DNA from: Cyanobacteriota bacterium
Lineage (GTDB): Bacteria > Cyanobacteriota > Cyanobacteriia > Leptolyngbyales > Leptolyngbyaceae
Assembly: GCA_027482985.1 (NCBI GenBank)
Contig: JAIXVO010000352.1
Span: 1 to 5,094, forward strand
Length of the DNA: 5,094 nucleotides
Reading direction: 5' to 3'
Shown here piece after piece: positions 1 through 5,094 of the stretch. Position numbers and translations under genes: made by a program. The stretch's first letter is position 1; every line of letters begins with the position of its first letter. The notes under the pieces were generated by a model. That model searched no databases, was not told the origin of the DNA, and saw nothing but the letters and a program-made list of their open reading frames with translations.

Positions 1-23
1 ACGATCGATTCGTTAACTCAAGG

Positions 24-728
24 TTAGTGCTCGCGGGTTGTACTGAACAAAATTTCTGGCTCTTCCAACTCGGAATAGTCAATAAATTTCTCTGTACGTG
101 AGGATGGCGTGATAAAGCGAGCCAAGACTTCAGGGTGAATGGGTTCAACGGAACGCACCGAGGTACTCAGAAAAAAGTTGAATTCAATATTGCCCATCCG
201 AATCAGGTCACCATCCTGGAGCAATTGGCGCTGATGCAGGCGCACGCCATTCAAGTAAGAGCCATTCATGCTGTTCAGGTCAATCAGATAAAATCCTTCT
301 TCGGGCAGGTAAAGGATCACAGCATGGCGGCGGGAGAGGACGCGATCGCGGAGGGGCAGCGCGGCTTCTCGATTCCGCCCAAGTGTCCATACCATTTGAG
401 ACTGAAACAAAGTTTGAGAACTGCCAGCAATGAGATTGGTCATGATGCAGGCTCGTTGCCCCATGACAATCCCTTGCACATAATATCGGGGAGCCGCATC
501 AATCGCACTTCTGCCATGAGTTTCGACCGGATGATCAGGCGAGCCATCCAGATCCATCATCAGGGTTGGAGCTTTAGTAAAAGCTAATTCATCTCCATCC
601 TGAAAGGCCGCTGCCGCTTGGTCAAAATTGTGGGGGTCGAGAGGGAAGCTCACTGGGGGTACGGCTCCGGGCATGACTGCATCAGTCACAGGGAGCAAGT
701 TATCACTAGCCGTTGGTTCAGAGTTCAT
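24..728 (-). CDS. FHA domain protein (phosphothreonine-binding adaptor)
   Basis: Encodes 234 residues. FHA domains bind phosphothreonine peptides, so the protein is probably a cytosolic adaptor in Ser/Thr-kinase signalling; the partner is unknown. The FHA core spans about residues 113-186 and has every hallmark: Gly117-Arg118 (LGRNRE), the SRRH motif at 132-135, Asn155-Gly156 in SMNGSYLNG, Asn160-Gly161, and the closing DGDLIRMG at 172-179. These residues form the phosphopeptide-binding loops in known FHA domains, so the domain is expected to bind. Residues 1-75 are Pro/Asp/Ala-rich and look disordered; residues 76-112 are a less certain lead-in. The tail after 190 is acidic (YSELEEPEI). No membrane segment, signal peptide or second catalytic domain is visible. 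The ATG at 726-728 is preceded by GGGAG with an 8-nt spacer, and an in-frame stop lies at 786-788. The gene starts 231 nt after the SDR gene ends, so it probably has its own promoter, though I found no convincing one. Confidence 0.93.
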   Translation of the reverse strand: MNSEPTASDNLLPVTDAVMPGAVPPVSFPLDPHNFDQAAAAFQDGDELAFTKAPTLMMDLDGSPDHPVETHGRSAIDAAPRYYVQGIVMGQRACIMTNLIAGSSQTLFQSQMVWTLGRNREAALPLRDRVLSRRHAVILYLPEEGFYLIDLNSMNGSYLNGVRLHQRQLLQDGDLIRMGNIEFNFFLSTSVRSVEPIHPEVLARFITPSSRTEKFIDYSELEEPEILFSTTREH

Positions 729-869
729 TTCACATACTCCCAGAACGATACACAGTTCATCTGTTATTACGGATGCCCTTTTCGTCTACAAGAGTGCCCT
801 CAATATGGGGGAAAACTAACGCTAGAACCGCCTGTTTTGAAACTTTGTTCAAGGGAAATTGAGAATTCC

Positions 870-930
870 TTGATAAATCCAGTCAGTATTTGAAGTATTG
901 ATAAATTTGATGGTGAAGCAAGCCAGTATT
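870..930. repeat. short direct repeats in AT-rich intergenic DNA
   Basis: TTGATAAAT occurs at 870-878 and again at 898-906. CAGTATT occurs at 884-890 and 924-930, with a related AGTATT in between at 893-899 or so. The block lies in the 231-nt gap between the SDR gene and the FHA gene, upstream of the latter. It could be a degenerate duplication or spaced regulator half-sites. In AT-rich DNA such repeats also arise by chance. Confidence 0.3.
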
Positions 931-959
931 CATCCTGACGCTGCAATCTGGTTGAGAAG

Positions 960-2537
960 TTAAGCAACCTGACTGATAGCATATGAGTGGGGTAAATTTA
1001 TCATAGTGAGGAAATTACGCAGATATTCAACTTCATTTCGTAAAGACGAGATCGTTGTTAAGGCTGCAAGCATGCGTCCAAACTCCTCTAAAGATAATTG
1101 AGAACGTTCCAAAACTTCATGATTTAGCCGCCAGTAAAGGCTTTGCACGACCAATTCAATGAAAGGTTGGTAAGGTGTCAAGTGAAAGTCACCTTGCTCA
1201 TACCTTTTGAGATTAATGCCCCATCTCAGAATTTGCAAGACTCGGAAGATTGAAGCTTGTTTGAAGGAACTTAACGCCACTTCGCGCACAACCTCAGCAA
1301 GTTGATGCTTGATGATGGTGGGGGCGTGAGTCAAGTTTGTGCATTGCGCCTTTAAAGTAGTCAATTGGTCATGCAAGATTGGGATCGAAAAGGGCACTGT
1401 CTCGGAAATAAGGATATCTCCAGAATCACTAATATTCAGGTAATGCTCAGTTTCCAGCGCATTAATCAAGGTATTGATTTCAGTGGGATGATCCCAGTCT
1501 ACTTGCCCCAAGAAAAACGATTCTTCGTAACCTTTGGGAATGCCTTGAAAGTAAATTGGTAAGTTCTTTCCCGATCGCTGAATCTGGTGTAGAGCAACTT
1601 CTAAGCTTTCAGTAGGCCACCCTAAGTTACGGACGAGAATAAATCGCAGGCGTTTAGGTTGAGAGAAAACTAGGGCGTTGAGCAGTAAATGGACGGCTTC
1701 GCCAACATTTTGACCCACGATATAACGTTCGGGCGCATGGATATTAATGGGGCGATCGGCTTGTACTTTCTGCTCAATTTGCTCACACATTGAGCTGTTA
1801 TTGAGCATATGGGTGAAGCGTACCATCCCATACTGAACCGTTCCGGTTTGAGCAGCTTCAGCAAATAGCCACTCGTTGACTTTTTTAGTGGCCGCATAAA
1901 CTTCTCCTGTCCAATATCGAGAAGCTTTACCCGTTGAAGAAAAGATGCAATCTTGTACCCCAAATTCTTCACAAACCTGAATGATATTTTGGGTGCCCAA
2001 AATATTACTGGTAACCGTCTCCCACACAATTTTCTCAGCTAAGCCAGGAATCCGAATGGCAGCTAAATGAAACACGATCGCTGGTTTTTCCAGGATGAAT
2101 ACTTGTCTCAGGGTCTCTAAATTCCGCACATCGCCAGCATAGAGAATGACGTTCGAGGCTTCACCCGCGATCGGTTGGAGTCCAGCTCCGGCAGGGCAGC
2201 GAGCATTATCAATGGAGCTAATCTTTTGAACCCCCAACGCTAACAGTTTGCGGATCAGGTAACCACCAACAAACCCTTCCCCCCCAGTGACTAAGATCGA
2301 CTTGCCAGTCAAGCGCGATCGCACCTCCGATTCATATAGATGGAGCGGTCGAGTCCAGGCTTCATTAAACGGATCCCCTTGCAATCGGCCAGCAGCTTGG
2401 TACTCGTGAATTAGCGACTGGGTTAAAGCATTCAGTTCCTCCAGGAGTTTGGGGGCATCAGGTTCAGGCGATCCGGGCGGAACCAATTGTTGAATGCGGG
2501 CAACAATATCACTGATGGTTAAAGGTTTGGCTTGCAT
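960..2537 (-). CDS. CapD/FlaA1-like SDR protein (NAD-dependent nucleotide-sugar epimerase/dehydratase family) with N- and C-terminal extensions
   Basis: Encodes 525 residues. The core (about 78-362) is an extended short-chain dehydrogenase fold. It has the NAD(P)-binding TGGEGFVG at 84-91, acidic Asp110 after the second strand, a GDV motif at 135-137, HLAA at 157-160, NILGT at 178-182, SSTGKAS at 200-206 and the YxxxK motif as YAATK at 214-218. The order, the VRF stretch at 239-241 and a C-terminal GIPKGYEES (332-340, compare GLRPGEKLYEE) match CapD/FlaA1 polysaccharide-biosynthesis enzymes, which are 4,6-dehydratases or epimerases of UDP-GlcNAc-type sugars. The family STDKA motif reads STGKA here: the catalytic Asp is Gly203 while Lys204 and Tyr214 remain. 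Residues 1-77 and 363-525 (helical, no recognised domain) are extra; no transmembrane helices are seen, unlike long membrane-bound CapD proteins. The ATG at 2535-2537 is the first possible start, since an in-frame TGA lies six codons upstream (2553-2555); the Shine-Dalgarno sequence is weak. The exact substrate and reaction cannot be assigned. Confidence 0.85.
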   Translation of the reverse strand: MQAKPLTISDIVARIQQLVPPGSPEPDAPKLLEELNALTQSLIHEYQAAGRLQGDPFNEAWTRPLHLYESEVRSRLTGKSILVTGGEGFVGGYLIRKLLALGVQKISSIDNARCPAGAGLQPIAGEASNVILYAGDVRNLETLRQVFILEKPAIVFHLAAIRIPGLAEKIVWETVTSNILGTQNIIQVCEEFGVQDCIFSSTGKASRYWTGEVYAATKKVNEWLFAEAAQTGTVQYGMVRFTHMLNNSSMCEQIEQKVQADRPINIHAPERYIVGQNVGEAVHLLLNALVFSQPKRLRFILVRNLGWPTESLEVALHQIQRSGKNLPIYFQGIPKGYEESFFLGQVDWDHPTEINTLINALETEHYLNISDSGDILISETVPFSIPILHDQLTTLKAQCTNLTHAPTIIKHQLAEVVREVALSSFKQASIFRVLQILRWGINLKRYEQGDFHLTPYQPFIELVVQSLYWRLNHEVLERSQLSLEEFGRMLAALTTISSLRNEVEYLRNFLTMINLPHSYAISQVA

Positions 2538-2616
2538 TGGAGTGTCCCGACATCAGGTAGTGCAAATTACATTGCTATGATGGCTCATACGGAAAATCCA
2601 CGTAATTACTGACACC

Positions 2617-2630
2617 TTGTGCTAACACAA
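2617..2630. promoter_or_regulatory. inverted repeat TTGTG-N4-CACAA, possible operator
   Basis: The arms TTGTG (2617-2621) and CACAA (2626-2630) are exact reverse complements around a 4-nt centre. The site lies 80-93 nt upstream of the SDR gene start and just downstream of the weak -10-like box at 2636-2641, where a repressor could sit. No specific regulator family is assigned, and a 5-bp-arm repeat alone is weak evidence. Confidence 0.25.
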
Positions 2631-2635
2631 TCTTT

Positions 2636-2663
2636 ATCTTAATCCCAAGTTCCATGCAGTAAA
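2636..2663 (-). promoter_or_regulatory. weak sigma70-like promoter candidate for the SDR gene
   Basis: On the minus strand, TTTACT (2658-2663, 4 of 6 match to TTGACA) and TAAGAT (2636-2641, 4 of 6 match to TATAAT) are separated by 16 nt. This would give a leader of roughly 90 nt before the ATG at 2537. The large upstream gap suggests the gene has its own promoter somewhere here, but these particular boxes are only a plausible choice. Confidence 0.22.
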
Positions 2664-2730
2664 TTCTACAATGTTTTCTTTTGTAAAGGGTAATTCTACT
2701 GGAATCCTGTCACCCCACTGATGCAATTGC

Positions 2731-2783
2731 GGTTAGCCCTGATCCGGCGAGGAACCCAGCTACGGCAATCCTCTTAGCGTAGC
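2731..2783. repeat. hairpin pair, including a perfect GCTACG/CGTAGC stem
   Basis: GCTACG (2759-2764) and CGTAGC (2778-2783) are perfect inverted arms around a 13-nt loop. Directly beside them, GGTT (2731-2734) and AACC (2753-2756) can pair around an inner CCT/AGG, making a second, bulged hairpin. Neither is followed by a T-run on either strand, so they do not look like simple terminators. The arm sequence resembles the short palindromic intergenic repeats built on GGCTACGCC-like words that are dispersed in many cyanobacterial genomes; that likeness is from memory and the family is not identified. Confidence 0.4.
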
Positions 2784-2815
2784 GGTTTGATAGATTGGTG
2801 CCATTATCTAGTGAT

Positions 2816-2840
2816 GGGCAAGTAATAACGGGTCTCGCCC
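2816..2840 (-). terminator. 3'-end hairpin after the coiled-coil gene (no U-run)
   Basis: In the minus-strand transcript, GGGCGAG (from 2840-2834) can pair with CUUGCCC (from 2822-2816) as a continuous 7-bp stem with one G-U pair and an 11-nt loop. It begins 13 nt after the stop codon of the coiled-coil gene. On the plus strand the same position is an A-C mismatch, so the stem favours the minus-strand RNA. There is no U-tract after it, so it may be a transcript-end stabiliser rather than an intrinsic terminator. Confidence 0.3.
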
Positions 2841-2853
2841 AGGGATGGAACAC

Positions 2854-4059
2854 TCAAGAGCGCACTCGATAGCGCTGATGGCGTGCCAAAAAGTCGGGAA
2901 TATCCCTTTTGGGGGGACGACCAATCAATAGATTTTTCTCCTCTGGTTCAGGCGTATCTAATGATATTTGAATCACTGCAAGTAATTCTGTTAGCTCTGG
3001 AGTCGCCTTGATCACTCCAGGTTGAACCAAGGCAGTGAGGCGGTTGAGGTAATCTTGCCCTTGCGTATATCGATCTCGCCAGTGTTGGATTGCCGTCTGA
3101 TATTCACTCGCCTGTTGCGCTTGATGCAGAATTTGTTCCTGCATGTCTGCGGTTTGTAGTTCTAACTCCTGAACTCGATGATGATAGCGATCGCGCCCCT
3201 GCTCCAATTCCTGACAGGTATGCTGCAAGATGGCTTGGGTAGTGATGTGCTTCGAGATTTGCAGTTCTAAATCCTGAATTTTGCAATTTGCCGCAAATAA
3301 CTCTTGGTCTAAAGTGGGATTGTGGGGCTCAGCGATAGCGTCCGGCTGTCGCTGTAACCGCTCAATCAGGGTTTGTTGGGCTTGTAATTCAAGATGGGCG
3401 CGATCCAATTCAGTTTCAAGTTGTTCAATGACATACTGTCGAGTCTCTAACTGTTGGGTTAAATCCACTAGTGTGGGCTGTAAAGGGGGCGCGGGATTAC
3501 TGGGATGAGTTGCACTAAATCCCGGAGCGTCATCATCCAGGGGGATGATCACCGGCTGTCGCTGACGGGTTGTGATCGCTGGGTGTTGTGCGAGTTGCTG
3601 TTTCAGTTGGGTGATCGCTTGCTGCTGGATATTGGCAATTTCTTCAGTGGCAGCTAATTGATCTTCTAAAAATTGCTGATGAATCAATTGCTGTCGCAGT
3701 TCTGCCACTACGATCATGGATTGATCCAGTGCTCGTTCCAACGCCTGGATCCGATCGCCTTGTTTTTGCAATTGCGATCGCAGCGTTAATTCATCTTCAC
3801 CAATCATGGAATCACGCGTGCTGTCGCGATCGCCGATAGACTGCCGAGTGGATGAAGGATCACCGCCTGCGACTGAACCCGCCGCCGCAGGATTCGCGCT
3901 GAGAAGGAGATCTGTCGTAGACTCGGTGGGCGCTCCCAAATCAAGATGAAGCTGCAAAGGGCGAGATTTTGCAACCGCTTGATGCGTCGGATCTGCCCAC
4001 CCCTGAGCCATTTCGTCCCCCACTGACCAGGAACTTTGAATCGAGCTAGATTCGGTCAC
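2854..4059 (-). CDS. glutamine-rich coiled-coil protein of unknown function
   Basis: Encodes 401 residues; no family is recognised. Residues 1-87 are polar and low in complexity (Ser, Thr, Ala, Asp) and probably disordered. Three Gln/Glu/Leu-rich helical stretches with heptad-like spacing follow: about 88-158 (for example RIQALERALDQ), 196-237 (VIEQLETELDRAHLELQ) and 249-340. They are separated by Pro-rich linkers at 159-195 and 238-248. The C-terminal 60 residues hold a short helix (ATPELTELLAVIQISL) and a basic tail, GRPPKRDIPDFLARHQRY, that looks like a docking motif. No signal peptide, membrane helix or catalytic motif is visible, which suggests a cytoplasmic scaffold or structural protein (inference). 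The start is GTG at 4057-4059: an in-frame TGA lies immediately before it and GGGAGG sits 6 nt upstream. Met17 is the only near alternative. The gene follows the small protein gene by 68 nt and may be co-transcribed, but a TAGAAT box at 4108-4113 without a clear -35 could be a local promoter. It carries three of the seven HIP1 sites. Confidence 0.85.
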   Translation of the reverse strand: MTESSSIQSSWSVGDEMAQGWADPTHQAVAKSRPLQLHLDLGAPTESTTDLLLSANPAAAGSVAGGDPSSTRQSIGDRDSTRDSMIGEDELTLRSQLQKQGDRIQALERALDQSMIVVAELRQQLIHQQFLEDQLAATEEIANIQQQAITQLKQQLAQHPAITTRQRQPVIIPLDDDAPGFSATHPSNPAPPLQPTLVDLTQQLETRQYVIEQLETELDRAHLELQAQQTLIERLQRQPDAIAEPHNPTLDQELFAANCKIQDLELQISKHITTQAILQHTCQELEQGRDRYHHRVQELELQTADMQEQILHQAQQASEYQTAIQHWRDRYTQGQDYLNRLTALVQPGVIKATPELTELLAVIQISLDTPEPEEKNLLIGRPPKRDIPDFLARHQRYRVRS

Positions 4060-4065
4060 TCAGAG

Positions 4066-4071
4066 CCTCCC
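4066..4071 (-). promoter_or_regulatory. Shine-Dalgarno sequence fixing the GTG start
   Basis: GGGAGG on the minus strand lies 6 nt before the GTG at 4057-4059. Together with the TGA directly upstream of that GTG in the same frame, it fixes the start of the coiled-coil protein and argues against the later ATG (Met17). Confidence 0.7.
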
Positions 4072-4127
4072 ACACGTCAGGTCGAGTCCCACCCAAAAGG
4101 TCTAGATATTCTAACGGATTGCAGGCA

Positions 4128-4400
4128 TTATTCCTGACCTAAGCTCAGAAAATCTTTAGAAGCCTGGGATTCCGAATTAGGTTCATTTAATGACCAGCGG
4201 TAGTCAACCGGGATATGATGGCGTTCGCAGGTCGCTTCCAGTTGTTTCTGTTGAGCTAAAGCTTTGCGCAGCGTAATGATGAGTTGATGAAGCTGATCCT
4301 GGATGACAGGACGGCGATCGCCCGCTAAGGTGGTTTGCCGCTCTAGGAGTTGCAGCAGCAGCTCGTAATGAATATGCGATGGCAGGGGGATGGGGTCCAT
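4128..4400 (-). CDS. conserved-looking small cyanobacterial protein (possibly DUF5340)
   Basis: Encodes 90 residues with no known function. The N-terminus, MDPIPLPSHIHYELLLQLLE, is followed by a helical stretch rich in Leu and Gln (about 34-58, QDQLHQLIITLRKALAQQK) and then VDYRWSLNE at 65-73. From memory this pattern (PIPLPS, YELLLQLLERQT, QL/LIxTLRKA, YRWSLN) matches a small protein family found only in cyanobacteria, which I believe is DUF5340; that should be confirmed by a Pfam search. The tail after 74 is Ser/Asp-rich and probably not conserved. No membrane segment or signal peptide is seen; it is likely a small cytosolic two-helix protein. The ATG at 4398-4400 is the only usable start: the frame stays open to a TAG at 4497-4499 but has no other ATG, GTG or TTG. 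The ribosome-binding site is weak (AGG 8 nt upstream). It lies 99 nt after trpC and 68 nt before the coiled-coil gene. Confidence 0.85.
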   Translation of the reverse strand: MDPIPLPSHIHYELLLQLLERQTTLAGDRRPVIQDQLHQLIITLRKALAQQKQLEATCERHHIPVDYRWSLNEPNSESQASKDFLSLGQE

Positions 4401-4446
4401 GAAGATAGCCTGAGAAAGTGCGATCGAAGTTGAGGAGAGGAGCCAT

Positions 4447-4477
4447 AAAAACGAACCAGATGCTGCTGAACCATCTG
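4447..4477 (-). terminator. possible rho-independent terminator after trpC
   Basis: On the minus strand, CAGATG (4477-4472) pairs with CATCTG (4462-4457) over a 9-nt loop. After a 5-nt spacer there is a run of five U residues (4451-4447). It starts 22 nt after the trpC stop codon. The 6-bp stem has only half G-C pairs and the spacer is long, so termination may be partial. If it works, the small protein gene needs a promoter within the remaining 46 nt or depends on read-through; no good promoter is visible there. Confidence 0.4.
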
Positions 4478-4499
4478 CTAGCGCTGTGGGGGAGTCCTA

Positions 4500-5094
4500 T
4501 TATGCCGATGCTATCGATGCCGTGAACAGCATGGCGAGGGCTTGACCGGGATCCGGTTGTCGCATCAAGGATTCACCGATGAGGACGGCAGTGGCACCGG
4601 ATTGCGCCACGGAACTTAAATCGTCACCACTGAATAATCCTGATTCACTCACGACCATGATGCCTTTTTGCTGGAGTTGCTGCTGTCGCTCTGCCAACAA
4701 TTCATGGGTGGTTTGCAAATTCACTTCAAAAGTTTCTAAGTTACGGTTATTAATCCCAATCAACGTCACCCCATCCAGTGTCAACACGCGATCCAGTTCG
4801 TCTAGGGTGTGAACTTCGACGAGTGGTGTCATGCCTAAAGCGGCGGCAATCTTCAAGAAATACTGCAAGTCTTTGTCGGGCAGGATGGCGGCAATTAATA
4901 ACACCGCATCGGCACCATGCAGACGGGCGTAATACATTTGATAGGGATAGAGGATGAAGTCTTTGCAGAGTAGGGGCAACTCGACTGCAGCTCGAATCTG
5001 GCGCAAATACTCAAAGCTACCTTGAAAGAATTTCTTGTCCGTCAAGACCGACAGGCAGGTAGCACCCCCTTGTGCGTAAGACTGAGCGATCGCG
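4500..5094 (-). CDS. trpC: indole-3-glycerol-phosphate synthase, TrpC (5' end outside window)
   Basis: This is the C-terminal 197 residues of indole-3-glycerol-phosphate synthase. The enzyme converts CdRP (1-(2-carboxyphenylamino)-1-deoxyribulose-5-phosphate) to indole-3-glycerol phosphate with loss of CO2 and water, the step before tryptophan synthase. The frame is open through the window edge. The residues read from the edge inward are [18 protein letters not shown], then [12 protein letters not shown], the classic second strand of the TIM barrel, so about 95-100 residues including the first catalytic Glu/Lys pair lie outside. Visible active-site residues by comparison with the Sulfolobus enzyme: Lys in LLCKDF (4962-4964), Glu in LVEVHT (4815-4817), Asn in [10 protein letters not shown] (4749-4751), and Glu-Ser in VSESG (4641-4646). 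The phosphate-binding end is IGESLMR. It is monofunctional at the C-terminus (no TrpF domain follows before the TAA at 4500-4502). Nothing suggests it is broken. A TTG at 5043-5045 is an internal Leu codon, not the start. Confidence 0.97.
   Translation of the reverse strand, partial: AIAQSYAQGGATCLSVLTDKKFFQGSFEYLRQIRAAVELPLLCKDFILYPYQMYYARLHGADAVLLIAAILPDKDLQYFLKIAAALGMTPLVEVHTLDELDRVLTLDGVTLIGINNRNLETFEVNLQTTHELLAERQQQLQQKGIMVVSESGLFSGDDLSSVAQSGATAVLIGESLMRQPDPGQALAMLFTASIASA

Larger units (their letters stand above)
2538..2853. other. 316-nt intergenic region without a gene
   Basis: This gap lies downstream of the coiled-coil gene and upstream of the SDR gene. The side near the coiled-coil gene (2731-2840) is GC-richer and hairpin-prone, while the side near the SDR gene (2571-2700) is AT-rich and more promoter-like. 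Open frames on either strand are at most about 16 codons and lack ribosome-binding sites. No tRNA, riboswitch signature or terminal inverted repeats of a mobile element were seen. The structures that can be pointed to are listed separately. Confidence 0.8.
342..5093. repeat. HIP1 octamer GCGATCGC, seven dispersed copies
   Basis: Exact copies lie at 342-349 (FHA gene), 2315-2322 (SDR gene), 3187-3194, 3774-3781 and 3826-3833 (coiled-coil gene), 4314-4321 (small protein gene) and 5086-5093 (trpC). Under even base composition about 0.08 copies are expected in a window of this size. HIP1 is the highly iterated palindrome known from cyanobacterial genomes. The span given covers the first to the last copy; it is not one continuous element. 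Confidence 0.95.

Noticed and set aside
135..587. Plus-strand 150-codon open frame
   Set aside because: It is antisense to the FHA core, whose motifs are intact on the minus strand; the plus-strand translation has no family resemblance.
800..982. Minus-strand 60-codon open frame overlapping the end of the SDR gene
   Set aside because: It has no ribosome-binding site, overlaps the SDR stop region and shows no recognisable protein pattern; most of it is AT-rich intergenic DNA.
1670..2029. Minus-strand 119-codon open frame in another phase inside the SDR gene
   Set aside because: It lies wholly within the SDR core, whose frame carries the conserved motifs; this is a shadow frame.
2557..2570. 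GTA-N8-TAC, the NtcA nitrogen-regulator consensus, upstream of the SDR gene
   Set aside because: The match is exact, but such a pattern is expected about once in a window of this size. It lies only 19 nt before the ATG, so a -10 box at the usual distance would fall inside the coding region; NtcA activation here is not credible.
2577..2612. Plus-strand 11-codon mini-gene beginning ATG ATG
   Set aside because: It has no ribosome-binding site at a proper distance, no downstream gene on that strand for a leader peptide to control, and no biased composition.
4204..4446. Minus-strand 80-codon open frame overlapping the small protein gene
   Set aside because: It is Ser/Ala/Pro-rich shadow translation without a ribosome-binding site; the other frame has the conserved-looking PIPLPS and YRWSLN motifs.
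5043..5045. TTG as the trpC start codon
   Set aside because: The frame continues upstream to the window edge and encodes conserved TrpC sequence ([12 protein letters not shown]), so this TTG is an internal Leu.

Overview
This window is chromosomal DNA from a cyanobacterium, most likely a filamentous or Leptolyngbya-like freshwater type (the lineage is a guess; the phylum is well supported). The main evidence is the octamer GCGATCGC (HIP1), which occurs seven times in 5.1 kb against about 0.08 expected by chance. The gene families also fit. No mobile element, CRISPR array, rRNA or tRNA was seen.

All five genes lie on the minus strand, so transcription runs from high to low coordinates. First is the 3' two-thirds of trpC (4500-5094, running off the window edge), encoding indole-3-glycerol-phosphate synthase of tryptophan biosynthesis. 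A stem-loop with a U-run follows it (4447-4477). Next is a 90-residue conserved-looking small protein (4128-4400, possibly DUF5340). A 401-residue glutamine-rich coiled-coil protein (2854-4059) follows, starting at a GTG behind a strong Shine-Dalgarno sequence.

A 316-nt non-coding gap (2538-2853) comes next. It holds a perfect 6-bp-arm hairpin, a possible 3'-end hairpin for the coiled-coil gene, a short inverted repeat and a weak promoter-like pair. Beyond it is a 525-residue protein (960-2537) with a CapD/FlaA1-type nucleotide-sugar dehydratase/epimerase core between unassigned N- and C-terminal extensions. A 231-nt AT-rich gap with short direct repeats separates it from the last gene, a 234-residue protein with a complete FHA phosphothreonine-binding domain (24-728).

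The genes do not form an obvious single pathway. trpC and the small protein look like housekeeping neighbours, and the coiled-coil protein may be co-transcribed with the small protein. The SDR protein (surface polysaccharide or nucleotide-sugar chemistry) and the FHA protein (phospho-signalling) are separated by wide gaps and are probably independent units. I see no convincing new multi-gene system. The most unusual item is the SDR protein, in which the usual catalytic Asp next to the active-site Lys is Gly and about 240 residues of extra sequence surround the core.
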